Source: Trichinella spiralis (lineage: Eukaryota > Nematoda > Enoplea > Trichinellida > Trichinellidae). From it: a stretch of 64,000 nucleotides of DNA. The DNA lies in assembly GCA_000181795.3 (NCBI GenBank), contig CM012954.1:13524150-13588149 (forward strand). The letters run 5' to 3'. Under the pieces are notes generated by a model. It did no database searches, was not told where the DNA came from, and was given only the letters and a program-made list of their open reading frames with translations. This document shows, one piece after another, positions 49,801-63,291 of the stretch (position 1 is the stretch's first letter; every line of letters begins with the position of its first letter). The position numbers and the translations under genes were made by a program.

Positions 49801-52800
49801 TAATTTATGAGTTTTTTTTTCAGAATTGCGATGTTAATCAAGCGGTGAACAATTTACTTGGTCGTGATGACGAAGATGGAGATGATTTTGATGATACTTC
49901 TGAAGCTTATTTACCTGGTATTTGTTTTTTTATTTATATTTTTATTGTTTTTCTTGTTGATTTTTGATAAATGCCAAGATTTGCTTAATGCTTAGTTATT
50001 GTTTTATTTCAGTAGAATATGTATGTTATGTAAATAAATATGTTTTTTTTGTATCAGAGGAACTGATTTCTCTTTTGGATACTGGTTTACAAGGAGAACA
50101 GGCAAATGTAATTATCAACGCAGAGTCTTTGTATGGTGATGATTTTTTGAGTTTCCCGTTTCGTCGGCGTGTTTTCGAAAAGGCTGCAGAAAGTGGACAC
50201 AGTATTAAATTTCAATTTGATACAGCTCTTTGACGATACTAATTGAATCTTAACTTTAAACAAAACAATGTAGAAAAAACAAATGATGGTGCTGGTAAAG
50301 AGCCCTCTAATGAAGAGTCCGTTCCTCCTCCTCCGAGGTATACAATTTCATTGTCCCCAAAGAAGATGTTCTTCAAATGGACTGCGGACGAAGAATCGGA
50401 TGGGGTAAATAATTTTTTTCACGCATTATTAATCTGTGAACATAATATTGTTTGGCAGTTAGAATTGCTGCTGTTATTGTTGCTAATTTTTTTAAGGAAG
50501 GGAAGCGTTTTCGTGCGATTGGCGCTATGCATTCTGACTTGCTTGCTGTCACCGCGGACGGTGTATTGTATCGTTGGGCTTGGAATCAGAAGCAACCATC
50601 GCCGGTAATAATTACAAATTATGCGAACTGGGAAGTGAAAGAAAAATAATTTTACTATTTGTTACTGGATTATAATTATATTTTATCATTTTTAAGAATC
50701 CGCATCCTGCATGGGAGACTATTTGCAACAAGGAACCAATTGAATCTATTTCTTGCAGCAGTGTTCGCACTACTGTTTTGACAACTCATCGCAGAGTGGC
50801 TAGTTTTGTCGACGAGTCGTTGGATTTAATAAGCAATGCTTTGTCCACTGGTTTGCACAGTCTGCCAGAGCCAATTGTCGATGTGTACTCCTGCGATTTA
50901 TATTCTTGTGCCATGACAAAATCTGGAAATGTTTATTGGTGGTAGGCAGTTATTATTAGTGTATACTATTTTCTGTAATTTACACTGCATGTTTTTTTTC
51001 GTAGGGGTGTTTTGCCGTCAGTGCAAAGAATGAAAGTTTTGGACGCAATAAAAAATAAACTGAAGAAAGAAGTTGCATCTGAGGCGAAGGATATCACAGT
51101 TGGTCGCTTGGTAATGCAAAATTTGGTTTGCAGATTTGGTTTGCTATTGAATGAATATTTGCTTGTATTTTTTTCAGGTAAGAATGCAGCACGGTCCTAT
51201 GTTTCAAGCCGATGCGTTGGGTTTTACACTTGTTAACGGATATCCACAAGTTGTAATTTTAATGGAATCCGTTTGGCCAAACCACGATACAGCTCGTTTT
51301 CAGATGCTTTTGCCCTCAAGTTCAGTTGTTTCGTAAGTGTTTATTTCGTGTGGTTTTTGTAATATTTAAAAAATGAAATTTGAATTGAATTATTTGCATT
51401 TTGCAAAATCATGCTGCAGGGATCCGAAAAGAGGGTTATACAACGAAGGGTTAGAATCGGCGGTGGAAGATAGATCAGAATCTTTTGCTTCATCCGCCCA
51501 ATTGACTGGTATTATATTTTAATGTACGCGTATATACAGTAATATACGGTGTTTGTTTAATTAGCTGGAAATCGTAAAAGAAAGCATGCACTTTCTGCGG
51601 CAAGCAGCTACAGAGAAGAAACTCTGCATTTGAAAGACGTAGTCATGGTGGTTGAAAATCGAAATGCAACTATTGGCAAAGTAGTGAAAGTGAGATTTCA
51701 AAATTTATTCAGCAATTGTATTTGTATTATTAAAATTTTATTCAACGTGTCAGGTCGACGGACCGTATTGCGCAGTTCTGTTTGCGGACAGTAATGGCGT
51801 GATAAACGATACTGCTGATGACGCAATGAATCGAAGCCGTCTACTTCGCAAAGAAGATTTGCGAGTGGTAAATAAATTCTTCTCCGTAGAAGATTGATGC
51901 TTAATTAATTATATTTTCTTTTTTAAATATATGCTTGTAAAAGAATAATTGTGTGCTATTATTTTAAATTCAGGTTCCAAAGGTTCAATGTTTTTCTTCT
52001 ACACTGGAGTACATTCAAAAAGAGCCAAAGAAGTTTTACAATCTTTCCGATGATCACTTTATTTTGGATGTGGCAGTTGAGCCTACCGGTGAGCAGTGAC
52101 CCATTGAAAACAACGAATATATAGTTTTTTTTGTTCATTTATTTTTGAAATTTTGTATTCAGGCATTTGGTATTTGCATCAACTTCTTAGTCGAGTGCTG
52201 TTATCAAAAATTAATTTCTCTGGTGAGATGCTTGCAAGCATCATTGTCGCATACGATTCCCATGAATTTATTGGCTCACGCAGACCCCGGTTGATCAACC
52301 ATGGCGAGGTTGGAATTGATTTCTATTTATCATCTTTGTTATTGTTTAAATTCCGTTATCAAATGGTGATTTAATGGTTTGCTCATGCTTCTGAGTGTAG
52401 GATTCGTTGATGCTAATACGTGATGGGTGCGGTTCGTTAACTCCAGTGTGGACGGATTTGCCAGCGCGCGTTGGAAGTCCAACCGGTATCGGAACTGTCT
52501 TGGCGTTAGGATACGGCACACATACCCTTGCCACGAATTTTTCAGAGAAGAAAAAAATAGGCATTATTCTTCTCGCTGAAAAGGTTAATTATATAATACT
52601 TTATACGTTTATATATATATGATTGCAAGTTCTGTTTGCAGAAAGAAGAGCTTATGAGAGATATATTGCATTGTGATGTAGATTACATCAAAGCGCGCAT
52701 ATTTTCTCAAAAGCCCATAGGTGACTATAATTTTTAAGTTGTTTGGCTTTGCTGTAAACTTCTTCTATTTAAAAATTAAAGATGAAGTTGCTGATTATAT

Positions 52801-54412
52801 TTTTAAGTAACAAGTCGTTTGTATGAAGATATGCTATCATTGAAATTGAACTGTGGTCGAAATGTGCTGCACGTTGCGGTGTCGATGTCCATTGCGGCGA
52901 CAAACAAAGAGAATTTCAGTTTGTCATTGTCGTCGTCGATGGCGGCCAGTGAAAATCCTTCTGGAGGTCGTGCAACTTCGGACGGAAGGTGGGAGGCGGT
53001 GAATTCACCCAGCCGAATCAACGTTACGGTCAGCTTGAACAGCATGATGCAGCTTGGCCGGAGGTTCGTCGATCCGACGGGCATGTCGTCGCACGTGTTA
53101 CGGGGATATGCTCTTCGTTCGGAGGCCAGCACGCAGAGTGCCGCTTCCAGGTGGGCGATGGAGATGGCCGTCGAAGCGGCCGCGGCTGCTGCGGGCATTG
53201 TCCCTGTTACTGCGGGCACAACCACGATCGCTTCACAGAGCGGCAACCCGCCCTCGACAACCTCTATGGGTGTTGACGATGAAATGAGTAAAACTTTTCT
53301 TTTTCTGATCTTATATATTCCAGTTTGCCGTCTTGTTTGACACTTTTTTTGTGTTGTTGTTCCAGTGGTTCCAGTAGCTTTAGATTTGGCCACGTTGAAG
53401 CCCAGAGCGTTGACTAATTCGAATGAGCGTCAAAGGGCTGCGTTTGAAATTGTGAAATTGCTCACTGGAAATTTGGTCGCCAACACTGAACTATTTCAAT
53501 TGCTTTCTCAGTGGTACGTGTGCTTCTTTTTTTTATTTGTAATAATTGTTGTTGCTCTAAATATTGTACGTAAAGTGGAAGCTTGTTTTTGAAGTTTTGG
53601 TTTCAAATATTCCGTTCGTTAATATTATTATTTCAGTGATCACAACGGTATGACTCCATTTATGTACGCTGTCGACTGTCGCAGTTATCACGTGGCTGAA
53701 ATAATGTTGTTGAGCTTGAAACGCATCATTCGTAGCTTTTCTGTGCCGAATCAAAACAGAGCGATGATGTCGGTTGTTTTTCCCGTCAACACTAGGCCTG
53801 AATTTTCGCCGCTGTATATGCTTTGCTGCAACGACACTTGCAGCTTTACCTGGACCGGTAGTGAGCATGTCAATCAGGTAAAAAATAATATTCATTTAAG
53901 AAGAGAATGCATTTTCAGAATTTTATGCAAATTTTGTTTTTTTTTTGAAGGACATTTTTGAATGTATCACGTGCGGTTTGGTCGGCTCGTTGTGTTGTTG
54001 CACCGAATGTGCGTACGTTTGTCATCGGAATCACGAGTGCAGATTGAAGCGTACTTCGCCGACCGCATATTGCGATTGTTGGGAAAAATGCAAATGCAAA
54101 TCGCTGGTTGCGGGCAATCTGGACATCCGTTTTGAACTTTTCAGAAATCTCGTCAATTGTCAATGTCTCTACAGTGTTCTGAACGACAAGTATAATAAAA
54201 GCGCCGTTTACGTTGGCGATTTTGCGAGCATGCGTGTTTCTTCGTTAAATGACAAAAAATTTTTTTGTTTTCTTTCTCAGGAATGAGCATTTGTTGTTGT
54301 TCCTTACAAGAACGGTAAGTCGCCAAGTGAGCGAACATCGACAGTTTCGTTCTCGATGTCGAAAAAGTATTGCCTCTTTGAGTGAGTTCTTTTACACATT
54401 ATTCATATTATA

Positions 54413-54448
<36 letters not shown>

Positions 54449-57400
54449 TTTTGTTTTTTCAGTTGACATGCCAGAGTTTGACTTGGATCCGCCTCGTTTT
54501 GCTCTTCGAGCTTTGGAATATTTGTTCAGTCGTTGGGATTTGTTCGAACATTTTGTTATGCATGAATATCATCCGCTTGAAACGTAACTGTTGTTCTATT
54601 CTATTTAGCAAATTTTGAGTGTTCTTTTTATTTCTTTTTTTAGAAATGTAAATATGAGCGAAAGTCGATTTTATTTGATATCCCAAGATGGAGTTTCGTT
54701 TTTGGATCGTTTTGTTTACCTGCTGTTGACGAAGTTGCCTATTGGGGTAGGTTTTTTTTGCTTTCTGTATATATATGCTTAATTAAGTGTTTGATTGGTT
54801 TGATTTTAGTGCTTCGATGCGTTGGTGCGACTTTTGTCCACGGAATGCAAGTTGACGTCCAAAGCAGACAAGAATTTGGCCGTTTTGCCCCGCTTCGCTC
54901 GATCCGTGGTACGCATGTTTGTGCTGTTGAACGTGTCGCCCCAGTATTCGAATTGCCGCAAGAATCAACCGCTGAGTCGTTGTCGAAAAATATTTCACGC
55001 TATTTTACCGCACGCTGTGCGCGAGTTGATCACCACCGCCGACGGTATTTTGGCCCCGGTGCGATTGGGCATGGTGAAACCGTGCGAACCGTTCACCATG
55101 GCCAACTGTACCGATCCGCTGGAATTGATAGAGAAGATGGTTATGGAAGATCCGGTGCTGCTTCCCAACGATGTGGACAGAGAGGAGGAGAAGAAATTTC
55201 TCGTCGACGAACGCGACATCCTTGCCAGCAGTCCAATTGTGGTGAACTCTCTGCCCAAGAGGACACGTTCAGAGGTGTCGTCTTACATGCAAGATTTGGC
55301 CACTTTGACTGGCGAAGAAGCGACCAGCGACAACGACACCGATTCCGAAGCAGACGAGACGATGCAAGAGACCGAAGGCAATGCGACCGCCGGTTCCGAC
55401 GCCGGAAACGACGACTCTTCTGTCGACGTGGCAATGTCGCCGCCGTTGGAGGCGATGCCCACGCTGCATGTGGTGGAAATTCCCGCCGAAGCCGACTCGG
55501 ATCACGAAGGCAGCCAGGCGTCTGGCCGACATGCGCGTCGTGTCAGCAACGCCGACCAAGATACCGACTATTCGTACACTGAAGTCGAATCCAATTCGAG
55601 CGTATCCGAAGAATCGGATGTTATGTTCGACGAAAATAACCAAGAAGACACCGACACCGAAGGGTCGAATTTTGCTTGGTCCGGCCGAATTCGAGATCGC
55701 AAGAAAGGCGCCAAACCGACCACATCCCCGGAAAAATTGTCAACTTCCACCGTACATATAACGAATTTGTTGTCGCGCTTGTTTTCAATGTTGATTCGCG
55801 AAGCGTTGGATTTGCTTTTGTACGGTTATTCTTCGGAGCAGTCGTCGATGGCGAGCCGTAGCAGCTCGACTTTTTACGTCCCCAAGCGTCTACTTGCTGA
55901 ATTGTTGGTATGCATTATTATTATTATTACTATCATTATTATTATTATTATTATCATTATTCGTCATTTGTTGATTTTCATTTTGATATTATTACACAAA
56001 TAGGAACAAGTGAGCAGAACGTTGCAGCCGACGTGGAACTGGCTATTTCCGCTACTCGATTATTTGGATTCGCATTTACGATTTTCTGCCGCCATGTCGA
56101 ATATAGTTGGTCCAAAAAAGCGTCAAGCGGCGGCCAAATCTCACATGTCCGACATTGCTGGTGAAGGTGATGCAGCGCAAACCTCGGGCGACAAGTCAAC
56201 TATAGGTTTGCTAATTCTTTATCACAAGAAGAGAATTTTTATTCCAATTTTATTCCAAATCATATAATTAGTCTAATGCTATTGCTATATATATGTATAT
56301 ATATTATGTAGAAATGTCGTCAAAATCTGAAACGGCGTCGCGTTTAACTGTTCTGAATTTGTTGATGTCGATGATGCGCAGTCACACTTCTGAGCACGGT
56401 GATAGCTGGGCAGCTTTGGACTTGTGGTCCATGAAGCACGTGGCAGTCGTTGCCGACGCCTACTTCTGTTATGCCGGTGCGTTGTCCATGTTTTCAGAAA
56501 ATTTATCAAACTCCGTACGAGATATGTCCAAAGATTTTCCTACCAATTCCTGTTGTGATCTTCTTTTTATAGTATGTTATTGTTTTTATAATTCCTATTT
56601 GCACAGTTTACACATATGTGGAACAAAACATTGTTTGATTTTCCTTTTAGAGAGCTCTTCAGCGTGATTCATCCGACGCGATTGCAGGTGAATCGACGTC
56701 CATTAGCAAGCAAAACCCATTTTTTACGGTGAGCTCTTTTTTTCTCCTAAATAGCTAGCTCCATTTGTTGATTTGGTTTTTAAAACTAACTAAATGTACT
56801 AAATGTAGTAAACAACACACAGCATTGGGCTTTAATCTTATTTATTAATTATTCATTTGCGAAAGAGGGATGGATAATCGTGTATTTTTATTAGTCGCTT
56901 TGTGGTTTGAAATAATTTTTATTTTATTGTTGTAGCGTTCTGATTCTATGGTTTATCCTGGTTTATTTCCGGTGAAGTCTGCATTCGAGCACAGTGTGCC
57001 CGAAAGCATACCGTTGTGCAACCGGCCGCACATGTTGCAGGCAAGCTCCAGCAAGGAGTCGTTGTACGGATTGCCCCCATCCTATGACAAATGGAGTGAA
57101 CACCTGGTTGGGAGGAGCATACATTTTTTTTCTTGCAGTTGTGATTTGATCGTTGTTTTTTCATCTGTTTTTTTTCTTCAAGAGAACCCAGTTGCAAATG
57201 GGAAACGAAGCTCCGGGTTCGAGTAGTCTTACTAGAAACATGTCGCACAAAACGCGTCTTACATTAGCGTCATTCGCTCCATTGGATGACACTGCTGCTG
57301 ATCGAGAAATTTCAAAGTCCAGTCCAAAACGATTCCGTCGTGGTAAGCCAAGTTAAATATTTGAAATTTTAAGTTTGTTTCTTCTATGTGAAATATTTTT

Positions 57401-60400
57401 CAGTTGCTCTCAGAAAAATTAATATTTGTGATTTCATCTAGAAATTACCATATTATATATATATATATATATAATAGTATGAAAGTAATTTTGCATGTGT
57501 GATTGTAGAACGCAGATCCAAAAGTGTTATTGTCCATTCGAGCGAAGCAGCTTCGCCTAAAAGTGCCGAAGATACCATCACCGCTATTGTAAATTCAGCT
57601 CTGTAAGGAGAATGTTTATGTTGAAAATTGTAATTCTTATGTCTGTTTCCATTACAACACAGGGTTCGTTGGGAAGATCAGCAGATGTTGATGAGTCGTT
57701 GGAAGCTGGTGTTGACGACGTTCGCGAAAATGTTCGCCGATGAACAAATGTTGACAACCGGCGGTTCAATATTCACTCAACTTTCTGGTTTTGGACCAAA
57801 GGCGGCTCGTTTTCGCAAGGCGATGGAACGCATTCGAAATACATCTAAGGATTTGCAGTTCATGGTAAATTGAACAGTTGAATTTCATATTTATTATTAT
57901 TATAATCATATTAGAACATGATGATATTTGGTGATATGACGAGCAATTTGATGGCAAGAAGTTCGATTAGAATTTAGGATGGCGATTGTGATTTGTGGGT
58001 TTTTTTTCAGGTTGATCGTGATAGGCCTATGCTTTTGCGCGAAACGTTTCAAGTGTTGAATGCTTTTTTTGAACGTCGCCAGATGGGCAACAGTTCACAG
58101 CATCACGTCATAGGCGTGCACCGCGTCAAGGTGAGCTTCAAAGATGAGCCCGGAGAAGGTTCCGGAGTGGCAAGATCATTCTTCACCGCCATCGCGTCTG
58201 CCATATTGTCGCCTTTGCCGTTGCCCAATTTTGAATTGTCACCACTACCAACCACAGCGTTGGGAATGAATACAATAGGTAGCCCGTCCGCTGCAACACC
58301 AATGCCTCCAACTAGACAAAGTAGGAGATCCAGAAGTAACTTTTATTTCTTTTTTACTTATTTTTTTAGTTATTCTTGTACGAGAGAAGAATTTTTCAAA
58401 AATTTACACGTTTAATTTATTTGGGAAAGAATTTGGTGATAAATGATAACTTATTATTATTGGTTTAAATTTCATTTTTTTTCATGTTGACTTTCAGTGT
58501 GTGAGAGTTTTGAGAAATTGATGAAATTGTTCATTTTGTTCAATTTTTCGAATGTGATCATGGCTAAATAATTTTCTATTTGCTTGATTTTGCAGGATTG
58601 GGTTTGCGCAGTCGAGGCAGATCGAAAGACAACAGTCGACGACCGTTGTTCACTATGCCTGTAGGATGGCTTGAAGGGACAATTGGTGCTTCGCCATTTT
58701 TCCCCACTGTATCTGCTCCGGAGGTGGCAGGACCGCTGGATGAGAACAACGTGCAAGCTATGGGCAATCGAATTTACATGAAAGTGAACTCTATGTTTCC
58801 GGTATGAGAATGATGAATAATATAATAGCTTTGATCTTTGGACTTTCACGTTGTGCAGAGATATTTGTAATGTTCTATTTACTGGTTATTGGTTTATTGT
58901 TCTGTTGTGTTTCAGAGATACGCAGCAAAAGTGACCGGCATGTTGCTCGAAGTGCCGACTCACCAGTTGATAGTAATGCTCACCCACGAGGCGACACTGG
59001 AACATCTTGCACAGAATGCTTACGAAGTATTGTTGACTTGGGTTCAGTAAGTTTGGCATTGATTGATTGTGTAATTTGAATAAAAGGAAACTATTCTTTG
59101 AACAATTTTATTCTAGGAGCAGTGGTGGAAATCCAGGAGATTTCATGCCTGGAGGCCCGTTACCCAGTGCTTCGACTCAGTCGACGGTTATGCCGTCGAC
59201 TGTGGCGACCGCTCAGCCTGCTAACACCGCCGCAGTTACTACTACCATCGCTACGGCCAGTACCGCTTCGGCATCGGTTTCCGCTTCTCAAGTATCGCCA
59301 GGTCCAGTAGCCGGTGCTGCTGCAGCAACAAGCATGGCTGCCGTCGACACGTCGTCGTCGGCTGCATCATCGGGCGGAACCACGTCAACCGTTTCCTCTG
59401 CAACCGGCGCCGCTATTCCATCGACCGTCACTACTTACGACTCGAGATGGTTATCTTGTCCAGATCTGCCTCGACTGTGTAAATGTTGCTGATTTAATAA
59501 TATTTTGCTGTTTTTTGTTTCTTTTTTTTATTTGATAATTTTCTGTCGACAATCTTCTTCTAGTGGAGAACGTTGCAGACGTGAAAGACGATCGTCCGTT
59601 GTTTTTCAAACCTGGCAATGGTATGTTCTACGCGCCGGTCGCCGGTGCCGAATCACCCAGCCGTCTGAACGCGTATCGTAACGTTGGCAGGTTCGTATGT
59701 GTTCTTCAACAGTTGGTTAATTATTATTTTTTTTTCAAAAAATGCTTGTGAATCATTTCTGTGCTTTTTCTCTTTTATATCTTCTCACGTTTACGCTTAC
59801 TCTCGCTCCCTTTCACTCTCACTTTCACTCTCTCTCATTTGCCTGCTAGCTAAGTAGCTAGCTTCATTAAATTCCACTTGTGCTTCAGATTGATTGGAAT
59901 TGCACTGTCGCAGAATGAAATATTTCCACTACCACTTTGTCGTTCAGTTTTCAAATTCATTCTGCGACGACCGATCACTTGGTACGACATGGCATTTTAC
60001 GATTGCTACATGTACGAAAAGTTGCACAAACTTGTCACTGGTGAATACGCGGCTGAAGATTTGGATTTGAATTTTACCATTACACTGGATGCAATTGAAG
60101 TAATTGAAATAATGACTGACAACTAACTAACTGTTAATATTTATTTATTTATTTATTTATTTGTTTATTTGTTTTTGGTTGGTTGATTGTTTTTCAAATT
60201 GGCGTTATTATAATTTGACAAATTCTGTCAAGTCAAGTGGACAAAATATGCCCGTTTTATACGTGTTTTTTTCAGGGAGGCAATACGGTTGAATTGTTGA
60301 GCAACGGTACAAATGTGGCAGTGACTTCAGAAAACGTAGTGAAGTATGTGTTCTTGTATGCGCAGCATCGACTTTACAAACTTGTTCAATCGGCTCTTAC

Positions 60401-61117
60401 TGTGAGTTCTTCTTTTTTGTATATGTTCTTATATTATCATATATATATTTTTTTTGAAATCACTATTATTTTATCATTTTTGTTGCGTGCAGTGTTTTTG
60501 AATAAAATCTGACTATTCGATCGATGCTCTTTTCAGAACATCCGAGACGGCGTACGTGATGTTATACCAGTTAGCATGCTCGACACAATCAATGCGGAGG
60601 ATTTTCGACTCTTGCTTACAGGCCAGAGTGACGTCAATGTGAAATTTTTGAAAAAGTTGACCGTGATTACTGACGAAAGTAGCAGCGCTGCGGCGGACAA
60701 GTCGTTACCCAGAGAAAAGTTTGATCAGTTTAAAAAATGGTTCTGGTCTGTAGTGAGCTCCATGACGGCAGATGAAAAGCAGGTGAGAATTTTATTCTGT
60801 TTGTTAATTTCCAAATGAGACCTATATTTGTATATAATTTGAATATTGTAATGTCATATTAAATCAAATCTGTATTGAATCCCATCATTTCTTTTTAGGA
60901 TTTGATCTATTTTTGGACAGGAAGCCCGACTTTGCCCCCTACAATGGAAGGTTTTATGCCGACACCGAACGTTGTTATTCGCCCACCGGATGACATGTAT
61001 TTACCGACGGCGAATACGTGCATTTCGCGTCTCTACATCCCGTTGTATTCAAGCAAGAATATTCTGCGACAGAAACTGTTGTTCGCGATTAAGATCAAAA
61101 CGTTTGGCTTCGTATAA
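46862..61117 (+). CDS. UBR5: HECT-type E3 ubiquitin ligase UBR5/HYD
   Basis: Forty-three exons join in frame to ~2,687 residues. Boundaries include 46862-46923, 46983-47112, 49227-49303, 49374-49638, 49697-49756, 49824-49917, then exons from 50058 to 52720, 52808-53287, 53366-53513, 53637-53877, 53951-54189, 54281-54746 (three exons), 54810-55907, 56004-56205, and on to 60537-60782 and 60899-61117. UBR5 tags N-degron, orphan and chromatin proteins with ubiquitin. In order: a UBA-like domain ([33 protein letters not shown]), an RCC1/SBB-like beta region ([18 protein letters not shown]), the UBR zinc box ([33 protein letters not shown]), an acidic Ser-rich segment (~55300-55680), an MLLE domain ([16 protein letters not shown]) and the HECT domain ([18 protein letters not shown], then the catalytic Cys in [10 protein letters not shown], ending FGFV). 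Exon 38 carries an Ala/Ser/Thr-rich insert. AATAAA lies near 61131. Confidence 0.98.
47190..48185 (-). CDS. shc: SHC-family PTB-SH2 adaptor, intronless and nested in UBR5
   Basis: One uninterrupted frame of 331 residues lies antisense in UBR5 intron 2 (47113-49226). The PTB domain (~res 40-195) has [40 protein letters not shown] and [12 protein letters not shown], all SHC hallmarks. The SH2 domain (~res 230-325) has [15 protein letters not shown] with the phosphotyrosine-binding Arg, [20 protein letters not shown] and [19 protein letters not shown] adaptors link activated receptor tyrosine kinases to Ras or insulin-like signalling. The usual CH1 linker is cut to ~37 residues without any tyrosine, so the GRB2-docking YYN/YVN sites are missing. 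It could therefore work only as a binding adaptor or a competitor. No intron is seen, unlike most neighbours, which suggests a retrocopy. Confidence 0.93.
   Translation of the reverse strand: MEKLCNSTHSYASGVNNSSGSKQEMNCNGPVHSANALRNGLSYDLRYIGRLAVNASMKQIEFNVRSALAKECIWRVCTVANQISSSRHRKVDKELLKYIAAQPNLDAGGQNVRLFISTQSLTVLSLDTDRVLFVHSMPDISFASCGDQATSEFIAYIAKTAEHGRQCYVFECALGAEKEVLATIGQAFALRFEHATQTSMCLNPERSATTVNVVSSAVGSCADRSGVDLSCEPWYHGRITREQSQLLVRQDGDFLVRQSCSDPSQYVLTGMQDGKHRHLLLIDDDGAVRTKDRQFENVPHLINYHRENKLPITSLESALVLRNVIPRTVAI
48186..49226. other. Rest of UBR5 intron 2, upstream of the nested SHC gene
   Basis: AT-rich intron DNA that must also contain the SHC promoter. The 66-codon ORF at 48511-48711 has no features. 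Confidence 0.5.
55912..55966. repeat. (ATT)n microsatellite in UBR5 intron
   Basis: Imperfect ATT/ATC trinucleotide run. Similar (ATT)n runs occur at ~14588-14620 and ~54413-54448, and a TTTA run at ~60140-60172. They are all intronic. Confidence 0.8.
57457..57476. repeat. (TA)n run in UBR5 intron
   Basis: A dinucleotide TA run in the intron before the exon at 57509. Shorter TA/TG-rich runs precede the UNC-45 exon at 43961 and lie in 4573-4612. Confidence 0.7.
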
Positions 61118-63255
61118 GATGCAGCTAAAAAATAAAATAGGTATATTTACCACCTACATACCTATTTATTCAGAACTTCCTATTTTGTTTATTTATTGTT
61201 ATTTTTCTCTTCAGTGTTTTTTTTAAAGTAATTCACATTAGCAACCTGTTCATTTCATATTCATATATTCTCATTCTTATTCATTATCATATTTTACACT
61301 GTGCATGTGTGTGCGTGTGGTTTATTGCATGATTAATAATTGATGATTTCAATGTGAAGAATAACTTCAAAATATGCATTCTACTGTATGGTGGAATATT
61401 TGGTATAAAAGAGATTTCTGTAGAACACCGCAAGAAACAAGAACACAGGCAGTGAAGAAGAGAAAATATAATTTCATTTAGAATTCATTTTACTTTATCC
61501 CGAAAGATGGTTAAATAAATTTAAAATGAATAAATTACTGTTTTCAACATTGTCAAAAATGTACAACATGAAAATCATAAACGTTGTGCCTATGCGTGAA
61601 AATTACAAACGGTGTAATGCGACGCTTCACAAGTGCACAACAATTCCACATCGTGGATAGTGTTATTCAAATTATCCAACAAAATGATGATAGACCACAG
61701 ACAAAACGTATTGAAATTCACCGACGAGGAATATGATTTTATGCCACTTGTCAAAGAAACCAAAATGTCGTCGCTTTAATCGCACATAATGGAAATATTT
61801 GTGCATAGATACCAAAACAAACATCTGAAATATGGAACGGAGAAAATTTTACTTTAAGTTCAAGCATATTGTAAAAATATAATTATGAACATTAAATTAA
61901 AATTAAAGATACTGTAATATACAGTACATTGATTGCCAAATCACCGATAAGAAGGATGCAAAGTAAGAGACCAATCAGAGAAAAGCAAATGTTGTACCCG
62001 TGGTTAATTTCATTTGAGTAATTTTGTATGAACTATAGTGCGGCGTAGCAAAAGTACAAGTGAACCAAACTGAATCCAGGTAAAAATTTCAATGATAAAA
62101 CATACTTTCCTCGTGTTTTGCATGAACGATAGTATATCTGAGCAATTTATTTAAGCATTACATTTGAATTGTAACAAAAATTAAAAAAAAAACAAAATTC
62201 CCAATTATGTATATGTAGTTCAAACGTGAGTTGTGTCAAAAAATGAATTTTCAACTTATTGTTATTAAACTCCGGCGTCTAGACATAACTGTAGAAAATG
62301 TCCATTTTTTCAATTTGCACTTGCGTTTTGCATTGAATTTCATTGTGAACAGAACAGATTGAATATCTCTAAGCGATCAGGGCTTACTATTATCCGAAAT
62401 AGTGTTTTTCATAGAGAAAGTTATTTAACTTTACTATTGCATTATATTATTTTTCACGTTAATTCCGCATCGTTAGAAACATTAGGTAAATTAAACTTTT
62501 TATCTAGCTAATTTTTCGCAGTAATCGCACAGTTAGTTTGCTTATGTTTTGGTGAAAAGCTTTCTGGGATGAGTTCCATTTATGTAGGGCATTTTTGAAT
62601 TTTGAAATTTCAAATTCAGCCCTGCGGAGGCGTGTTTTGACTAAGTCAGTGTTTTTGTTATGGTGTTTTCTGCCAGATAGTTTATATTTTGACTGAATTT
62701 CAAATAGCAAGGTCATTTCTGAATTTTCAAATAGCTGTAATGTAGTTTAATTTGTTACTCTATTTGAATTATCTTTTCAAATCATCTCTTCTTACAAGTC
62801 GACATTTAATATAAAATGAATTAAAGAGCATTTTATTTCTTGTATTTATATTAACTGTAGTATTTGAAATAAGTTTAGTAAAAAAGATGAAATTAGTGTT
62901 TTCTCAATGAGAAGTGTTTTTATATTTTAATAATTTACGGCTACAGTTAAGATTTTTCTGAAACAAAGTGCATTAGTTAAGTAAATAAATTGCAATGAAA
63001 AATGTGCAATAGTGATATTTATCAGTAGCTATGAATAAAATAAAAATTTGCATGCGAGTTCATTTGCTTTATTGACACAATGGAAATAATTTTAGTTTGA
63101 CGCCGTCCGTGGATGGAAGCACTGCGTATTGATTGGAAAATTAACTTCAGCCAACGTTGAACGCCAAACCATAGATTTGCTTTCTTTCTATTTATTCATT
63201 ATTATTTTTTGGAATAATTTCTGAAAAATAATTTTTCAATCCACATCCAAAGAGC
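61118..63255. other. Non-coding region after UBR5
   Basis: AT-rich DNA. AATAAA near 61131 suits UBR5. A near-palindromic GAATTTTGAAATTTCAAATTC lies near 62594. The 70-codon minus ORF at 62504-62716 overlaps the direct repeat and has no recognisable features. Confidence 0.5.
62652..62734 (+). repeat. Dispersed direct repeat, copy 1
   Basis: This ~83-bp copy shares GTTTTCTGCCAGATAGTTTA, then after a more variable stretch AAGGTCATTT, TGAATTTTCAAATAG, in the same order and spacing with copy 2 at 63567-63650. Confidence 0.85.
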
Positions 63256-63291
63256 ATGAACATGGACAATGCGAAGATGACTCAATTGGCA
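63256..63291 (+). CDS. Possible first coding exon of a gene leaving the window
   Basis: An ATG at 63256 opens MNMDNAKMTQLA and ends exactly at a perfect GTAAGT donor at 63292. No downstream exon can be identified in the remaining 700 bp, so this is only a suggestion. Confidence 0.25.

Noticed and set aside
52803-53393. 196-codon minus-strand ORF opposite UBR5 exon 20
   Set aside because: Antisense shadow of a Ser/Ala-rich coding exon; no independent features.
54995-55761. Antisense and shifted ORFs over the large UBR5 exon
   Set aside because: The true frame matches UBR5 on both sides and joins both neighbouring exons; the others are compositional shadows.
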